Shown: piece by piece, positions 1 through 8,996 of the stretch
Position numbering within the stretch: the first letter of the stretch is position 1
Layout of the letters: each line of letters starts with the position of its first letter
Source of the DNA: Breznakibacter xylanolyticus
GTDB taxonomy: Bacteria > Bacteroidota > Bacteroidia > Bacteroidales > Marinilabiliaceae
Direction: 5' to 3'
NCBI RefSeq assembly: GCF_003254275.1
Contig: NZ_QKZK01000007.1
Coordinates: 110,092-174,091, forward strand
Length of the DNA: 64,000 bases
The notes under the pieces: generated by a model
What the model was told of the DNA's origin: nothing
What the model saw: the letters and a program-made list of their open reading frames with translations, nothing else
The model's database searches: none
Position numbers and translations under genes: made by a program

Positions 1-1190
1 TTTATCAACTCAATCAGATACTTAATAATGCTGATGATATCTTCTTTCGTCAGCACCCGGGTGTCCATTGAACTTTCCAGGCCTAACTTTTTATTAATTC
101 GGTAACGACCAACTTCACCTAAATCGTAACGTTTATCCGAGAAAAATAACTTATCAATAACGTCACGCGCTGTAGCCTCATCAGGTGGCTCAGCATTCCT
201 TAATTGTCGATAGATGTGTAATACTGCTTCTTTTTCTGAGTTACAGGGGTCTTTCTGTAACGTATTGTAGATGATGGCAAAATCAGCAAGATTCTGATTC
301 TCTTTGTGCAAAAGAATAGCCTTCGTGCCAGAGTCTACAATTTCATCAACGTGATGATCTTCTAATATCGTCTCACGATCAATAATCACCTCGTTACGCT
401 CAATTGAAACCACTTCGCCGGTATCTTCATCCACGAAGTCCTCAATCCAACTCTTCAGCACCCTGGCGGCCAACTTACGACCCACCACTTTTTTGAGTGC
501 CGTTTTGTTCACTTTGATTTCATCGGCCAAGCCGAAAATTTCCAAAATATCCTTGTCTCCTTCAAATCCGATTGCACGCAACAGGGTGGTCACCGGTAAT
601 TTCTTCTTCCGGTCAATGTAAGCATACATCACACTGTTGATATCGGTCGAGAATTCAATCCAGGAACCTTTAAAAGGAATCACACGGGCTGAATACAACT
701 TACTGCCATTGGCATGCACACTCTGACCGAAAAATACACCGGGAGAACGGTGCAACTGAGAAACAACAACGCGCTCAGCACCGTTAATGATAAAACTCCC
801 CTTGGCAGTCATATACGGGATTGTCCCAAGGTATACATCCTGCACTACTGTATCAAAATCCTCGTGCTCGGGATCAGTACAATAAAGTTTTAACTTGGCC
901 TTCAGTGGTACACTGAAAGTCAAACCGCGCTCAATACACTCTTCAATGGTGTATCGGGGCGGGTCAATTGAATAATCGATAAACTCGAGTACAAAATTGT
1001 TACGCGTATCAGTAATTGGAAAGTTTTCCAAAAACACATCGTACAATCCCTCGTGCTTACGATCTTCGGGGGTAGAACCCAATTGAAAAAATTCTCTGAA
1101 AGACTTTAATTGAACCTCCAACAAATCAGGATATTCCAACTGATTTTTGATGGAAGCAAAGCTAATCCTTTCGGAAATATTTGGAGTCAT
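1..1190 (-). CDS. rpoB: RNA polymerase beta subunit, N-terminal part (runs off window)
   Basis: This is the first 396 codons of the RNA polymerase beta subunit, which forms the catalytic core and the rifampicin-binding region; the rest lies beyond base 1. I translated it from the ATG at 1188-1190: the protein begins [15 protein letters not shown] and continues through the typical beta N-terminal lobe, including [20 protein letters not shown] and [19 protein letters not shown], both diagnostic of RpoB. It lies downstream of rplL, the universal rplJL-rpoBC order, with a hairpin-plus-T-run attenuator in the 100-bp gap. No frame break is seen in the part present. Confidence 0.98.
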   Translation of the reverse strand, partial: MTPNISERISFASIKNQLEYPDLLEVQLKSFREFFQLGSTPEDRKHEGLYDVFLENFPITDTRNNFVLEFIDYSIDPPRYTIEECIERGLTFSVPLKAKLKLYCTDPEHEDFDTVVQDVYLGTIPYMTAKGSFIINGAERVVVSQLHRSPGVFFGQSVHANGSKLYSARVIPFKGSWIEFSTDINSVMYAYIDRKKKLPVTTLLRAIGFEGDKDILEIFGLADEIKVNKTALKKVVGRKLAARVLKSWIEDFVDEDTGEVVSIERNEVIIDRETILEDHHVDEIVDSGTKAILLHKENQNLADFAIIYNTLQKDPCNSEKEAVLHIYRQLRNAEPPDEATARDVIDKLFFSDKRYDLGEVGRYRINKKLGLESSMDTRVLTKEDIISIIKYLIELI

Positions 1191-1228
1191 CTATCAACAA
1201 ATTAAGTGAACTTAACATTTTAAAGCAC

Positions 1229-1270
1229 AAAAAGGTTTAGGAACCCAACTGATGATTGGGTCCCTAAACC
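1229..1270 (-). terminator. rplL-rpoB attenuator hairpin
   Basis: Read on the minus strand, the arms at 1256-1270 and 1234-1248 pair in 14 of 15 positions around a 7-base loop, and the stem is followed directly by TTTTT. This has the form of an intrinsic terminator but lies inside the rplJL-rpoBC transcription unit, so partial termination is inferred, as is known for the L12-beta junction of other bacteria. Confidence 0.8.
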
Positions 1271-1291
1271 GTATCCTATCGCAGGAAGGAA

Positions 1292-1669
1292 TTACTTAAG
1301 TTCAACTTCAGCTCCTGCTTCTACTAATTGTGCTTTTAATGCTTCAGCTTCTTCTTTAGATACTTTTTCCTTGATTGCACAAGGAGCTTTATCTACCAAT
1401 TCTTTAGCTTCTTTCAGTCCAATACCGGTCATTTCTTTTACCAGTTTAACGATAGCTAATTTAGAGCCACCTGCAGACTTAAGTAATACGTCGAATTCAG
1501 TTTGAACGGCGTCAGCAGCGTCACCTGCACCAGCAGCAGGAGCAGCAACAGCTACAGCAGCAGCTGCAGGCTCGATGCCATATTCATCTTTAAGGATCTG
1601 AGCCAGTTCGTTAACTTCTTTTACAGTTAAATTTACTAATTCTTCTGCAAGCTTCTTGATATCTGCCAT
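1292..1669 (-). CDS. rplL: 50S ribosomal protein L7/L12
   Basis: L7/L12 forms the flexible stalk of the large subunit that recruits translational GTPases. The 125-residue product has the expected three parts: an N-terminal dimerisation helix ([19 protein letters not shown]), an Ala/Gly/Pro-rich hinge around residues 35-55, and the C-terminal globular domain with [19 protein letters not shown]. Length is normal for the family. It follows rplJ by about 40 bp in the same direction and precedes the attenuator and rpoB. Confidence 0.98.
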   Translation of the reverse strand: MADIKKLAEELVNLTVKEVNELAQILKDEYGIEPAAAAVAVAAPAAGAGDAADAVQTEFDVLLKSAGGSKLAIVKLVKEMTGIGLKEAKELVDKAPCAIKEKVSKEEAEALKAQLVEAGAEVELK

Positions 1670-1710
1670 TGTTGTATAAATTAAAAAAATGTTTCGAAAT
1701 TGTTGTTTAA

Positions 1711-2226
1711 TTATTTATCTCCTAAGGTCTTAAGCAATCCGTGAATTGTAGTACCACCCGATTGAAGAGCAGACACAACATTTTTCATCGGAGACTGCAG
1801 CAAACCTACTACCTCACCAATCAGTTCCTCACGAGACTTGATGCTCACCAAAGTTTCCAATAAGTTACCGCCAACGTAAACACATTCTTCTACGTAAGCA
1901 CTCTTGATAACTGGTTTCTTTGTTCTTTTGCTAAAATCTTGAATCAATTTAGCAGGTAAATTACCTGTATTGCTAAACATGATTGCAGAGGTTCCTTTCA
2001 ATGAAGGCATTAATTCCTCGTAACTCCCTTCGCATTGTTCTAATGCTTTGCGAAATAAGGTGTTTTTAACAACTACCAATTTCACACCTTGATTAAAACA
2101 AGTACGACGAAGATTACTGGTCATCCCGGCATCCATTCCAAAAGTATCAGTCACATAAAAGTGGCTATACTCTTTAATAGACGCTGATAAATCCTCTATA
2201 AGTGTACTTTTATCTTCCTTTTTCAT
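1711..2226 (-). CDS. rplJ: 50S ribosomal protein L10
   Basis: L10 is the stalk base that binds 23S rRNA and carries L7/L12 dimers. The 171-residue sequence begins [20 protein letters not shown] and contains the family signature region [20 protein letters not shown]. It is somewhat divergent from the proteobacterial form, as usual for Bacteroidota. It sits between rplA and rplL with gaps of 29 and 41 bp. In many bacteria L10-(L7/L12) represses its own mRNA; the 29-base gap to rplA leaves little room for the classical long leader. Confidence 0.97.
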   Translation of the reverse strand: MKKEDKSTLIEDLSASIKEYSHFYVTDTFGMDAGMTSNLRRTCFNQGVKLVVVKNTLFRKALEQCEGSYEELMPSLKGTSAIMFSNTGNLPAKLIQDFSKRTKKPVIKSAYVEECVYVGGNLLETLVSIKSREELIGEVVGLLQSPMKNVVSALQSGGTTIHGLLKTLGDK

Positions 2227-2255
2227 GATTTTTTAAACGTCTGAAAAATTTAACA

Positions 2256-2951
2256 TTAAGCTTCTACCGATTTGGCGTCGATCCGGATGCCCGGACTCAT
2301 CGTACTTGACAAATAGATGCTCTTGATATAAGTACCTTTTGCAGCAGAGGGCTTTAACTTATGAATCACATTTACGAACTCACGCACGTTTTCTGTGAGT
2401 TTTTCGGGAGTAAATGATACTTTGCCAACTGTAGAGTGAACAATACCGAATTTGTCAACTTTAAAGTCAATTTTACCGGCTTTCACTTCATTAACAGCTT
2501 TAGCAATATCCATGGTCACTGTACCGCTCTTAGGGTTCGGCATCAAGCCTCGGGGACCGAGCACACGACCCAACTGACCCACTTTAGCCATGATGCTGGG
2601 CATGGTGATAATCACATCAATATCAGTCCAACCACCTTTGATTTTTTCGATATAATCGTCCAAACCAACATGGTCAGCACCTGCATTGCGAGCCTCTTCC
2701 TCCTTGTCGGGCGTACACAATACCAACACACGAGTTTCTTTACCCGTTCCGTTTGGCAAGGTTACAACGCCACGCACCATTTGGTTGGCTTTACGCGGAT
2801 CAACCCCTAATCGAACGTCAATATCTACCGAGGCATCAAACTTGGTGGTGGTAATTTCCTTCACCAACGCAGCTGCTTCTTCGATAGCATATTGCTTAGT
2901 GGCATCAATTTTTGCTAATGCTAACTTTTTATTCTTTGTTAGTTTTGCCAT
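2256..2951 (-). CDS. rplA: 50S ribosomal protein L1
   Basis: L1 binds 23S rRNA near the exit site and is a translational repressor of the L11-L1 mRNA in many bacteria. I take the ATG at 2949-2951 ([19 protein letters not shown], 231 codons) because the 16-residue in-frame extension upstream would overlap the end of rplK and is not family-like. The signatures [20 protein letters not shown] and [11 protein letters not shown] are intact. The gap to the rplK stop is 19 bp, consistent with translational coupling. Confidence 0.97.
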   Translation of the reverse strand: MAKLTKNKKLALAKIDATKQYAIEEAAALVKEITTTKFDASVDIDVRLGVDPRKANQMVRGVVTLPNGTGKETRVLVLCTPDKEEEARNAGADHVGLDDYIEKIKGGWTDIDVIITMPSIMAKVGQLGRVLGPRGLMPNPKSGTVTMDIAKAVNEVKAGKIDFKVDKFGIVHSTVGKVSFTPEKLTENVREFVNVIHKLKPSAAKGTYIKSIYLSSTMSPGIRIDAKSVEA

Positions 2952-2970
2952 TTTTCCAAAAAGGGTTAAA

Positions 2971-3414
2971 TTAATTTTTACCAGGGAATTGACCTTCAAC
3001 AGTCACACCCAAACTGCGAGCAGTTCCGGCGATCATGGTCATGGCCGAATCCAATGTAAAACAATTCATGTCAGTCATTTTACCTTCTGCAATGCCTTTC
3101 ACTTGATCCCAAGTAATGGAACCAATCTTTTTACGGTTAGGCTCGGGTGATCCACCCTTTGCCTTTACCGCTTCAAGAACTTGAACGGCTGCAGGAGGAG
3201 TTTTCACAACAAACTCAAAAGATTTGTCAGTGTAAACTGTAATTACTACAGGTAAAACCTTACCAGCTTTTTCCTGAGTCCTGGCATTGAATTGCTTACA
3301 AAACTCCATGATATTAACCCCTTTAGAACCCAATGCAGGGCCTACCGGTGGTGAAGGGTTTGCTGCCCCTCCTTTTATCTGTAGCTTGATAAAAGTTTGT
3401 ACTTCTTTAGCCAT
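2971..3414 (-). CDS. rplK: 50S ribosomal protein L11
   Basis: L11 forms the GTPase-associated centre with 23S rRNA. The 147-residue product begins [20 protein letters not shown] and carries the conserved [19 protein letters not shown] proline-helix segment and the C-terminal RNA-binding signature with [12 protein letters not shown]. Length is typical. It is the first gene of the L11-L1-L10-L7/L12 set, about 100 bp downstream of nusG. Confidence 0.98.
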   Translation of the reverse strand: MAKEVQTFIKLQIKGGAANPSPPVGPALGSKGVNIMEFCKQFNARTQEKAGKVLPVVITVYTDKSFEFVVKTPPAAVQVLEAVKAKGGSPEPNRKKIGSITWDQVKGIAEGKMTDMNCFTLDSAMTMIAGTARSLGVTVEGQFPGKN

Positions 3415-3518
3415 TGTAGCAATCCGTAATTGATTATTAATAAATAGGTTAGAATTTCAATTGCCATGTAATAACAAGTAAATTACTTATTATGGAAGCA
3501 TTCAATACCATGAGCCAT

Positions 3519-4058
3519 CTACTCTTTCTCAACCTGTAAAAAACTTAATTCTAATGGAGTCTTACGTCCAAATATCTTCACCATCACCTTCAGCTTGCGC
3601 TTCTCATCATTAACCTCCTCAATGATACCGCTGAACCCATTGAATGGTCCATCAGTCACTTTCACTGATTCACCAGGATAATAAGGTGTTGTAATAGACT
3701 CTTCACTTGTCGTAAGTTCATCAACCTTACCTAATATCCGATTTACTTCCGACAATCTCATGGGAGTTGGTTCATCACCTCCCAAAAAACCAATCACATT
3801 AGGGATATTACGCAAGATGTGAGAAATCTCACCAACCAAAGCTGCTTCAACCAGCACATATCCGGGAAGATAAATTCTTTCTTTGCTGACTTTTTTACCG
3901 TTGCGTACTTGAAATACTTTTTCAGTAGGAATCAACACTTGAGATACATAATCAGTCAACTTTAAAGCAGCAATTTCACTTTCAAGGTATTCTTTTACCT
4001 TCTTTTCCTTGCCACCAATTGCTCTGAGGACATACCATTTTTTCTCAACTTCGGCCAT
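3519..4058 (-). CDS. nusG: transcription termination/antitermination protein NusG
   Basis: NusG binds RNA polymerase and couples it to Rho or the ribosome. The NGN domain begins [20 protein letters not shown] and the KOW domain carries [21 protein letters not shown] choose the ATG at 4056-4058 (MAEVEKKW, 179 codons); a TTG five codons upstream is possible but only lies between secE and this ATG. The stretch before the ATG, AAGGGCAACAAA, is weakly purine rich. It forms the usual secE-nusG-rplK order. Confidence 0.97.
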   Translation of the reverse strand: MAEVEKKWYVLRAIGGKEKKVKEYLESEIAALKLTDYVSQVLIPTEKVFQVRNGKKVSKERIYLPGYVLVEAALVGEISHILRNIPNVIGFLGGDEPTPMRLSEVNRILGKVDELTTSEESITTPYYPGESVKVTDGPFNGFSGIIEEVNDEKRKLKVMVKIFGRKTPLELSFLQVEKE

Positions 4059-4075
4059 TTTGTTGCCCTTCAATA

Positions 4076-4270
4076 TTAATTAAGCAGTTTATAAACCTGT
4101 TCAAGGATATTTTCAAACCCAAAATCCATTACAAAAACAACTCCTGCAATAATCACAGATGCAACCATCACAATAACAGCACTATTGGTCAATTCAGACC
4201 ATGTAGGCCATGAAGTTTTTGTAACCAGCTCACTACGAACATCCTTGAGATAAGCAACAATTTTATTCAT
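4076..4270 (-). CDS. secE: preprotein translocase subunit SecE
   Basis: SecE is the small essential clamp subunit of the SecYEG channel in the inner membrane. The 64-residue product has the single-span short form: an amphipathic segment ([20 protein letters not shown]) with the conserved WPTW motif, then one membrane helix rich in Val/Ile. Placement between tRNA-Trp and nusG is the standard bacterial arrangement. Confidence 0.97.
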   Translation of the reverse strand: MNKIVAYLKDVRSELVTKTSWPTWSELTNSAVIVMVASVIIAGVVFVMDFGFENILEQVYKLLN

Positions 4271-4375
4271 TGATAGAAATTTTTCCGAGGTAAAAACCTG
4301 TGATAATCAGGTCTTGAATTGGGTCACAAAATTAGCAAATGCACCAACAAAAACAAATCTAAATTGTGCAAAAAG

Positions 4376-4447
4376 CACGGGAGGAGAGATTCGAACTCCC
4401 GACAGCTGGTTTTGGAGACCAGTGCTCTACCGCTGAACTACTCCCGT
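4376..4447 (-). tRNA. tRNA-Trp (anticodon CCA)
   Basis: The minus strand folds into a complete cloverleaf: acceptor ACGGGAG/CTCCCGT, anticodon stem CTGGT/ACCAG around the loop CTCCAAA (anticodon CCA), T-arm with GTTCGAATC. The 3' CCA is not encoded. It lies between tuf and secE, a common bacterial position. Confidence 0.97.
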
Positions 4448-4450
4448 AGA

Positions 4451-4476
4451 AAAGGTGGAGGAAACCCTCCACCTTT
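4451..4476 (-). terminator. hairpin between tuf and tRNA-Trp
   Basis: Perfect 11-bp stem (4451-4461 with 4466-4476) and a 4-base loop, 13 bp after the tuf stop; on the minus strand it runs into TTTTCT and then tRNA-Trp three bases later. It could terminate part of the tuf transcripts or mark the processing site of a tuf-tRNA transcript. Confidence 0.65.
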
Positions 4477-4489
4477 GAGTTATTGAAAC

Positions 4490-5677
4490 TTATTCAATAA
4501 TTTCAGTAATCTGACCAGCACCTACAGTACGGCCACCTTCGCGAATCGCGAAACGCAAACCTTGGTTCAAGGCAACAGGGTAGATCAACTCTACAGTGAT
4601 GCTCACGTTGTCACCAGGCATAACCATTTCAGTACCTTCGGGCAAAGAAATTTCACCGGTGATATCCAAAGTACGCAAATAGAACTGAGGACGATATTTG
4701 TTGTGGAAAGGAGTGTGACGACCACCTTCTTCTTTCTTCAACACATAAATTTCAGCTTTGAATTTAGTGTGAGGCTTGATAGAACCAGACTTACACAATA
4801 CCATACCGCGTTTTACGTCAGCTTTGTCGATACCACGAAGCAACAAACCTACGTTGTCACCAGCTTGGCCTTCGTCCAAAATCTTACGGAACATTTCAAC
4901 ACCGGTACATACGGTTTTCTTACCTTCAGAACCCAAACCAATCAACTGCATTTCATCGCCAGTGTGAATGATACCAGTTTCAATACGACCAGTAGCCACA
5001 GTACCACGACCAGTGATTGAGAACACGTCCTCAACAGGCATCAAGAATGGTTTTTCAGTATCACGGGGAGGGAGAGGAATCCACTCATCCACAGCAGCCA
5101 TCAATTCAACTACTTTTTCTTCCCACTCAGCTTCACCATTCAAAGCACCTAAAGCAGAACCACGGATAACAGGAGAATTGTCACCATCGAAGTTATAGAA
5201 ACTCAAAAGGTCACGAAGCTCCATTTCAACCAAGTCAAGAAGTTCAGCATCGTCCACCATATCCACTTTGTTCATGAACACAACGATACGAGGAACGTTT
5301 ACCTGACGAGCCAAAAGGATGTGCTCACGTGTTTGTGGCATAGGACCGTCAGTAGCAGCACAAACCAAAATTGCACCGTCCATCTGAGCAGCACCGGTAA
5401 CCATGTTTTTCACATAGTCAGCGTGACCAGGACAGTCAACGTGAGCATAGTGACGGTTAGCAGTCTGGTACTCAACGTGAGAGGTGTTGATAGTGATACC
5501 GCGTTCTTTCTCTTCAGGAGCGTTGTCGATAGAATCGAAAGATTTTACTTCAGACCAACCTTTTTTCGCTAATACTGTTGTGATAGCAGCAGTAAGAGTG
5601 GTTTTACCGTGGTCAACGTGACCAATGGTACCAATATTCACGTGAGGCTTGTCCCTTTTAAATGTTTCTTTAGCCAT
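4490..5677 (-). CDS. tuf: elongation factor Tu
   Basis: EF-Tu is the GTPase that delivers aminoacyl-tRNA to the ribosome. The 395-residue product starts [20 protein letters not shown] and shows all G motifs: GHVDHGKT (P-loop), RGITI, DCPGH, NKVD and a SAL-type G5 (GSALGAL). Domains 2 and 3 follow with the expected length. It is flanked by tRNA genes on both sides, as usual in Bacteroidota. Confidence 0.99.
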   Translation of the reverse strand: MAKETFKRDKPHVNIGTIGHVDHGKTTLTAAITTVLAKKGWSEVKSFDSIDNAPEEKERGITINTSHVEYQTANRHYAHVDCPGHADYVKNMVTGAAQMDGAILVCAATDGPMPQTREHILLARQVNVPRIVVFMNKVDMVDDAELLDLVEMELRDLLSFYNFDGDNSPVIRGSALGALNGEAEWEEKVVELMAAVDEWIPLPPRDTEKPFLMPVEDVFSITGRGTVATGRIETGIIHTGDEMQLIGLGSEGKKTVCTGVEMFRKILDEGQAGDNVGLLLRGIDKADVKRGMVLCKSGSIKPHTKFKAEIYVLKKEEGGRHTPFHNKYRPQFYLRTLDITGEISLPEGTEMVMPGDNVSITVELIYPVALNQGLRFAIREGGRTVGAGQITEIIE

Positions 5678-5727
5678 AACTCAAATTATTTGACAATTAG
5701 ATATAAATGTGAATAAATTCCGTTTTT

Positions 5728-5752
5728 AAAAAAATGCTTGTTACCAACAAGC
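5728..5752 (-). terminator. intrinsic terminator upstream of tuf
   Basis: On the minus strand GCTTGTT and AACAAGC pair around a 3-base loop, followed by a run of seven T (after one A). It ends the tRNA-Tyr/tRNA-Gly transcript just before tuf, so tuf probably has its own promoter in the following 50 bp. Confidence 0.7.
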
Positions 5753-5767
5753 CAGGTTTACCCTATG

Positions 5768-5840
5768 AGCGGGAAACGGGGCTCAAACCCGCGACCCTCA
5801 GCTTGGAAGGCTGATGCTCTATCAACTGAGCTACTCCCGC
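5768..5840 (-). tRNA. tRNA-Gly (anticodon TCC)
   Basis: Minus-strand cloverleaf with acceptor GCGGGAG/TTCCCGC (one G-U), D-arm GCTCAGTTGATAGAGC, anticodon stem TCAGC/GCTGA with loop CTTCCAA (anticodon TCC), and T-arm GCGGG/CCCGT (one G-U). CCA is not encoded. Confidence 0.97.
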
Positions 5841-5967
5841 TTATGATGCTTTTAAACATTAAAAATCAGGGCACTAAAGATAAACAATTTCACAATACAT
5901 CGATTGAAAAAGTTTAAAAAGATGCCTTGATTACGATATTTATCTATGCAAGCAAAGATAAAAATTG

Positions 5968-6050
5968 TGGGGAGAGGAGGATTCGAACCTCCGAAGTCGT
6001 AAGACAACTGAGTTACAGTCAGTCCCATTTGGCCACTCTGGTATCTCCCC
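5968..6050 (-). tRNA. tRNA-Tyr (anticodon GTA)
   Basis: Minus-strand class II tRNA with acceptor GGGGAGA/TCTCCCC, anticodon stem ACTGA/TCAGT around CTGTAAC (anticodon GTA), a long variable arm, and T-arm GGAGG/CCTCC with TTCGAAT. Its 83-base length is normal for tRNA-Tyr. CCA is not encoded. Confidence 0.97.
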
Positions 6051-6100
6051 AAAACTTCAGCACCATCTACAAAAAGAGATGGTTCATTCCCTTTTATTCA

Positions 6101-6142
6101 ATTTAATAGGCTGATCACATTGAGTAAATCAGCCTATTAAAT
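6101..6142. repeat. 15-bp perfect inverted repeat, hpf-tRNA-Tyr gap
   Basis: Arms 6101-6115 and 6128-6142 (ATTTAATAGGCTGAT and its exact complement) flank a 12-base spacer. There is no T-run on either side, so a simple intrinsic terminator is not clearly indicated; it could be an RNA 3' end/processing structure after hpf or an operator ahead of the tRNAs. Confidence 0.6.
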
Positions 6143-6235
6143 CAAATTTCAAAACAACAAAATGCTATTCTGAAATCGGTGTGCAAATGTATGTTTAATT
6201 TTTAATCCAGCAAAAAAATCTTGCATTTTTTTCAC

Positions 6236-6535
6236 TTAAACTGCACGCACTTTTTCTTTCCATTTAATGAGTTGTTTTCTCAGCGCCTCACAAGCCAAAT
6301 CAATTGACTCTTCAAACGACTTCGATTGCTTCTTGGCAAAAAGATCACCGCCTGGAATATTCAGGCTGATTTCGGCGACTTTGTTCTCAGTATCATCCGA
6401 CTTATCAAGTCGTAGAATCACCTCTGCGTTCATAATGCCGTCAAAATACTGCTCGAGTTTATTCACTTTTTGATTCACAAACAACTCTAAATGATCGGCA
6501 GTTGTAAAGTGCACAGATTGAATGGTCACGTTCAT
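6236..6535 (-). CDS. hpf: ribosome hibernation factor, HPF/YfiA family
   Basis: Short HPF/YfiA-type proteins bind the 30S decoding centre and inactivate ribosomes in stationary phase. The 99-residue product has the beta-alpha-beta-beta-beta-alpha pattern, beginning MNVTIQSVHFTTADHLELFV and ending in a basic tail (KQLIKWKEKVRAV). I choose the ATG at 6533-6535 because GGAGG lies 8 bases before it; an in-frame ATG five codons upstream contains that site. It follows xerC by 18 bp, forming an rpsU-xerC-hpf group typical of Bacteroidota. Confidence 0.95.
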   Translation of the reverse strand: MNVTIQSVHFTTADHLELFVNQKVNKLEQYFDGIMNAEVILRLDKSDDTENKVAEISLNIPGGDLFAKKQSKSFEESIDLACEALRKQLIKWKEKVRAV

Positions 6536-6553
6536 AGTACAATCCTCCATAAT

Positions 6554-7438
6554 TTAAGCTCTTGGATGAGCTTGTTTATAAATAGTGTTAAGCTGTTCAA
6601 ACGTATTATGTGTATATATTTCTGTTGCCGACAAATTGGCATGTCCCATCAATTCTTTAATTGCATTGAGATCGGCGCCGTGATTCAGCAACGTGGTTGC
6701 AAATGTATGCCTCAACACATGAGGACTACGTTTAGCCAAAGTAGTAACCAAGGCAAGGTGTCCTGTGACAACACGGTATATCAACTTATTATATACCGGA
6801 GCGCCTTTGTCTGTTAAAAAAAGATGTTTCCCCACTGAAGAACCAAATGAACTGTTCCTTATCAACAGATAATCTATGATGGAAGCTTTCATACTAGCTG
6901 TAAACGGAACAATCCGTTGTTTGTTGCGCTTACCTGTTACACGAATGACGCCACCGGAAAGATCAACATCGGGAATGGTCAACGAAGATAATTCAGAAAG
7001 ACGCATCCCTGTCAGATAAAACAAATCAATGATTAATTTGTTGCGCACACCGGGATAGTCACTTCCAAATTCAACGTGATCGAGCAGGAGATCCATCTCC
7101 TTTTCCTTCACGAAAACAGGAAGTCTTTTGGGAATTTTGGGAGCTGAAATTTTATCGGTAGGGCTGGTTTCGAGCACCCCTTCACGAAGCAAAAACCGGA
7201 AAAAGGACTTCAAAGTAGCCACTTTCCGGTTCACAGATCTTGCTGTCACCCCGGCATCTAATAGATTCATCATCCACTGACGGATGTGCCTAAAGGTAAC
7301 ACGAGACCAATCAGAAATTTGATTGGACTCTAAAAAATTATAGAATTGCTTTAAATCGCCCTCATAAGCCGTAACGGTATGATGCGATCCTCGCTTTTCG
7401 TACTGTATATAATTCAGAAATGAGTGAATGAATTGCAT
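6554..7438 (-). CDS. xerC: tyrosine recombinase XerC/XerD
   Basis: Site-specific recombinase that resolves chromosome dimers at dif. The 294-residue protein has an N-terminal SAM-like DNA-binding domain (about 1-85) and a C-terminal catalytic domain with all family residues visible: R146 (GMRLSEL), K170, H240 and R243 (HVLRHTFATT), H266 (MGHANLS) and the nucleophile Y275 (EIYTH). Its housekeeping position between rpsU and hpf and lack of mobile-element neighbours argue for Xer and not a phage integrase. Confidence 0.93.
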   Translation of the reverse strand: MQFIHSFLNYIQYEKRGSHHTVTAYEGDLKQFYNFLESNQISDWSRVTFRHIRQWMMNLLDAGVTARSVNRKVATLKSFFRFLLREGVLETSPTDKISAPKIPKRLPVFVKEKEMDLLLDHVEFGSDYPGVRNKLIIDLFYLTGMRLSELSSLTIPDVDLSGGVIRVTGKRNKQRIVPFTASMKASIIDYLLIRNSSFGSSVGKHLFLTDKGAPVYNKLIYRVVTGHLALVTTLAKRSPHVLRHTFATTLLNHGADLNAIKELMGHANLSATEIYTHNTFEQLNTIYKQAHPRA

Positions 7439-7519
7439 TTACAAAAGGGCTTTAATCGGATGAACCGTTATGACAATATACAAAAAAAAGAGTGATATTG
7501 CTCCCATTTGCAAGGAAAT

Positions 7520-7711
7520 TTATTCTTCTACACGCTGAAGTTGCTCAATGTAAATTGCTTTCTTAATTTGCTCACGACGAACCACAGATGGTTTAGTGAA
7601 AGCCTGACGGTGGCGCAATTCTTTCATGGCACCGGTTTTCTCAAATTTACGTTTAAATTTTTTCAAGGCACGCTCAATGTTTTCGCCTTCTTTGATAGGT
7701 ACTACGATCAT
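7520..7711 (-). CDS. rpsU: 30S ribosomal protein S21
   Basis: S21 is a small basic protein of the 30S platform near the anti-Shine-Dalgarno end of 16S rRNA. The 63-residue product begins MIVVPIKEGENIERALKKFK and contains the basic helix KFKRKFEKTGAMKELRHRQ. In Bacteroidota S21, with S18 and S6, helps sequester the anti-SD, which fits the rarity of SD sites here. It starts the rpsU-xerC-hpf group. Confidence 0.97.
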   Translation of the reverse strand: MIVVPIKEGENIERALKKFKRKFEKTGAMKELRHRQAFTKPSVVRREQIKKAIYIEQLQRVEE

Positions 7712-7875
7712 AACAGATTCGATTAATATGAAAAATTAATAATTAACAATCATCCAAAAATCAAGACGTTACACAGAGATGATTTGCTTCTGCACGTCAA
7801 TTTTTGCAGTTGCAAAGAAAAGGAAGATTCTTGACTACCACAAATTTTACGACATTTTTTTTCACATCCAACACA

Positions 7876-8955
7876 TTACTGCAGGCAGAAGTAATGACTG
7901 TACATTTGAGCATCGACATCGGCAAATACCATTAGACTCATGACGTCGTCGAGATGACGAATTGGCCCGTTTTTTTGTCGTAAATCGACAATGGCTTGCG
8001 CCCTGTAATACCCCAACAAGGGGTGCTCCTTCATGCGTCTGAGGGAAGCTTGATTGATGTTTAGTGGAGTGATCAGTGAATTATCCACTTTCAGGAATGG
8101 CTTGGCCAGCTCGACAACGGTGGGAGGCATGCCATAAACCTGTAACAATTGATCGAGATGATAAAACCCACCGAGTTTACGTCGAAATTGCACAATACGT
8201 CGTGCAAGCACAGGACCAATCCCTTTGATAAGGGTTAATTGGGATGTATCAGCAGCATTAACCTCAACGACAAAATTAGTTTCGGAAGTTCTGGCATGAC
8301 GAGGAGCTAGAGCGTTGTGAAAAAAATCGCTAACGCACACACCGATATTTTTCAACTCTCCAAGGGTATATGTTTTCTTAAACCAGTGTGTATTGCGGAT
8401 TTTCATAACAGAATCAGCGACTGCATCATCAATACCAAGCGACTTGAGTCGCGCAGCATTCACTCGGTTCAGATCAATTTCAAAATCGTTTCCTTTAGAA
8501 TAGCCAACAGCGACAGGCAACCAAGGCTTCCGAGGGATGACGTCAAACACCATTGAATCGGCCAGCCGAGCTACAAACATGGTATCAATCCCGTAAAGCC
8601 GCTTCACATCAGTGATATTACGAAAGCACCCCCCGGCTTCGAGGTATTTCTTCCAATTAAGAATTGCATTTCGGCTCAGCCCCATCTCCTCTAATTGTTT
8701 TATCGAAACCGTATTCGGATTAAACCGTTGCAAAACAGCACCAACATGAGACTTCGGTTGTTCAGACGTTGACGTCAACGTACTATCGGATAATGACAAT
8801 AAAAGCGCTGCCGTTTCGCGATAGCGCATCTGATTGGGCATGAGCAATACGAGCACGACCATCACCAGGATGACAATAACCATAAAAAAGCAACGCTGTT
8901 CCAACCGGGAAAGCGTCCAAAAATCTCTCCACATAAGGTATAAAGTTTGGTTCAT
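7876..8955 (-). CDS. helix-hairpin-helix membrane protein, ComEA-like repeats
   Basis: The 359-residue protein (ATG at 8953-8955; a TTG ten codons upstream is the alternative) has one membrane segment near the N-terminus (CFFMVIVILVMVVLVLLMP) followed by four helix-hairpin-helix units of about 60 residues. The best is VEVNAADTSQLTLIKGIGPV, which matches the ComEA N-AAD-L-x-LPGIG pattern; a second begins INQASLRRMKEHPLLGYYRA. HhH motifs bind DNA backbone non-specifically, so an envelope-anchored DNA-binding role (uptake or handling) is a family-level inference. It is 41 bp downstream of the symporter gene in the same direction. Confidence 0.8.
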   Translation of the reverse strand: MNQTLYLMWRDFWTLSRLEQRCFFMVIVILVMVVLVLLMPNQMRYRETAALLLSLSDSTLTSTSEQPKSHVGAVLQRFNPNTVSIKQLEEMGLSRNAILNWKKYLEAGGCFRNITDVKRLYGIDTMFVARLADSMVFDVIPRKPWLPVAVGYSKGNDFEIDLNRVNAARLKSLGIDDAVADSVMKIRNTHWFKKTYTLGELKNIGVCVSDFFHNALAPRHARTSETNFVVEVNAADTSQLTLIKGIGPVLARRIVQFRRKLGGFYHLDQLLQVYGMPPTVVELAKPFLKVDNSLITPLNINQASLRRMKEHPLLGYYRAQAIVDLRQKNGPIRHLDDVMSLMVFADVDAQMYSHYFCLQ

Positions 8956-8996
8956 CAATATAAAAAGAAGAATACAAACCCGCAATCAGTAAACAA

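Noticed and set aside
5852..6052. 66-codon minus-strand frame
   Set aside because: It runs straight through the tRNA-Tyr gene and has no other support.
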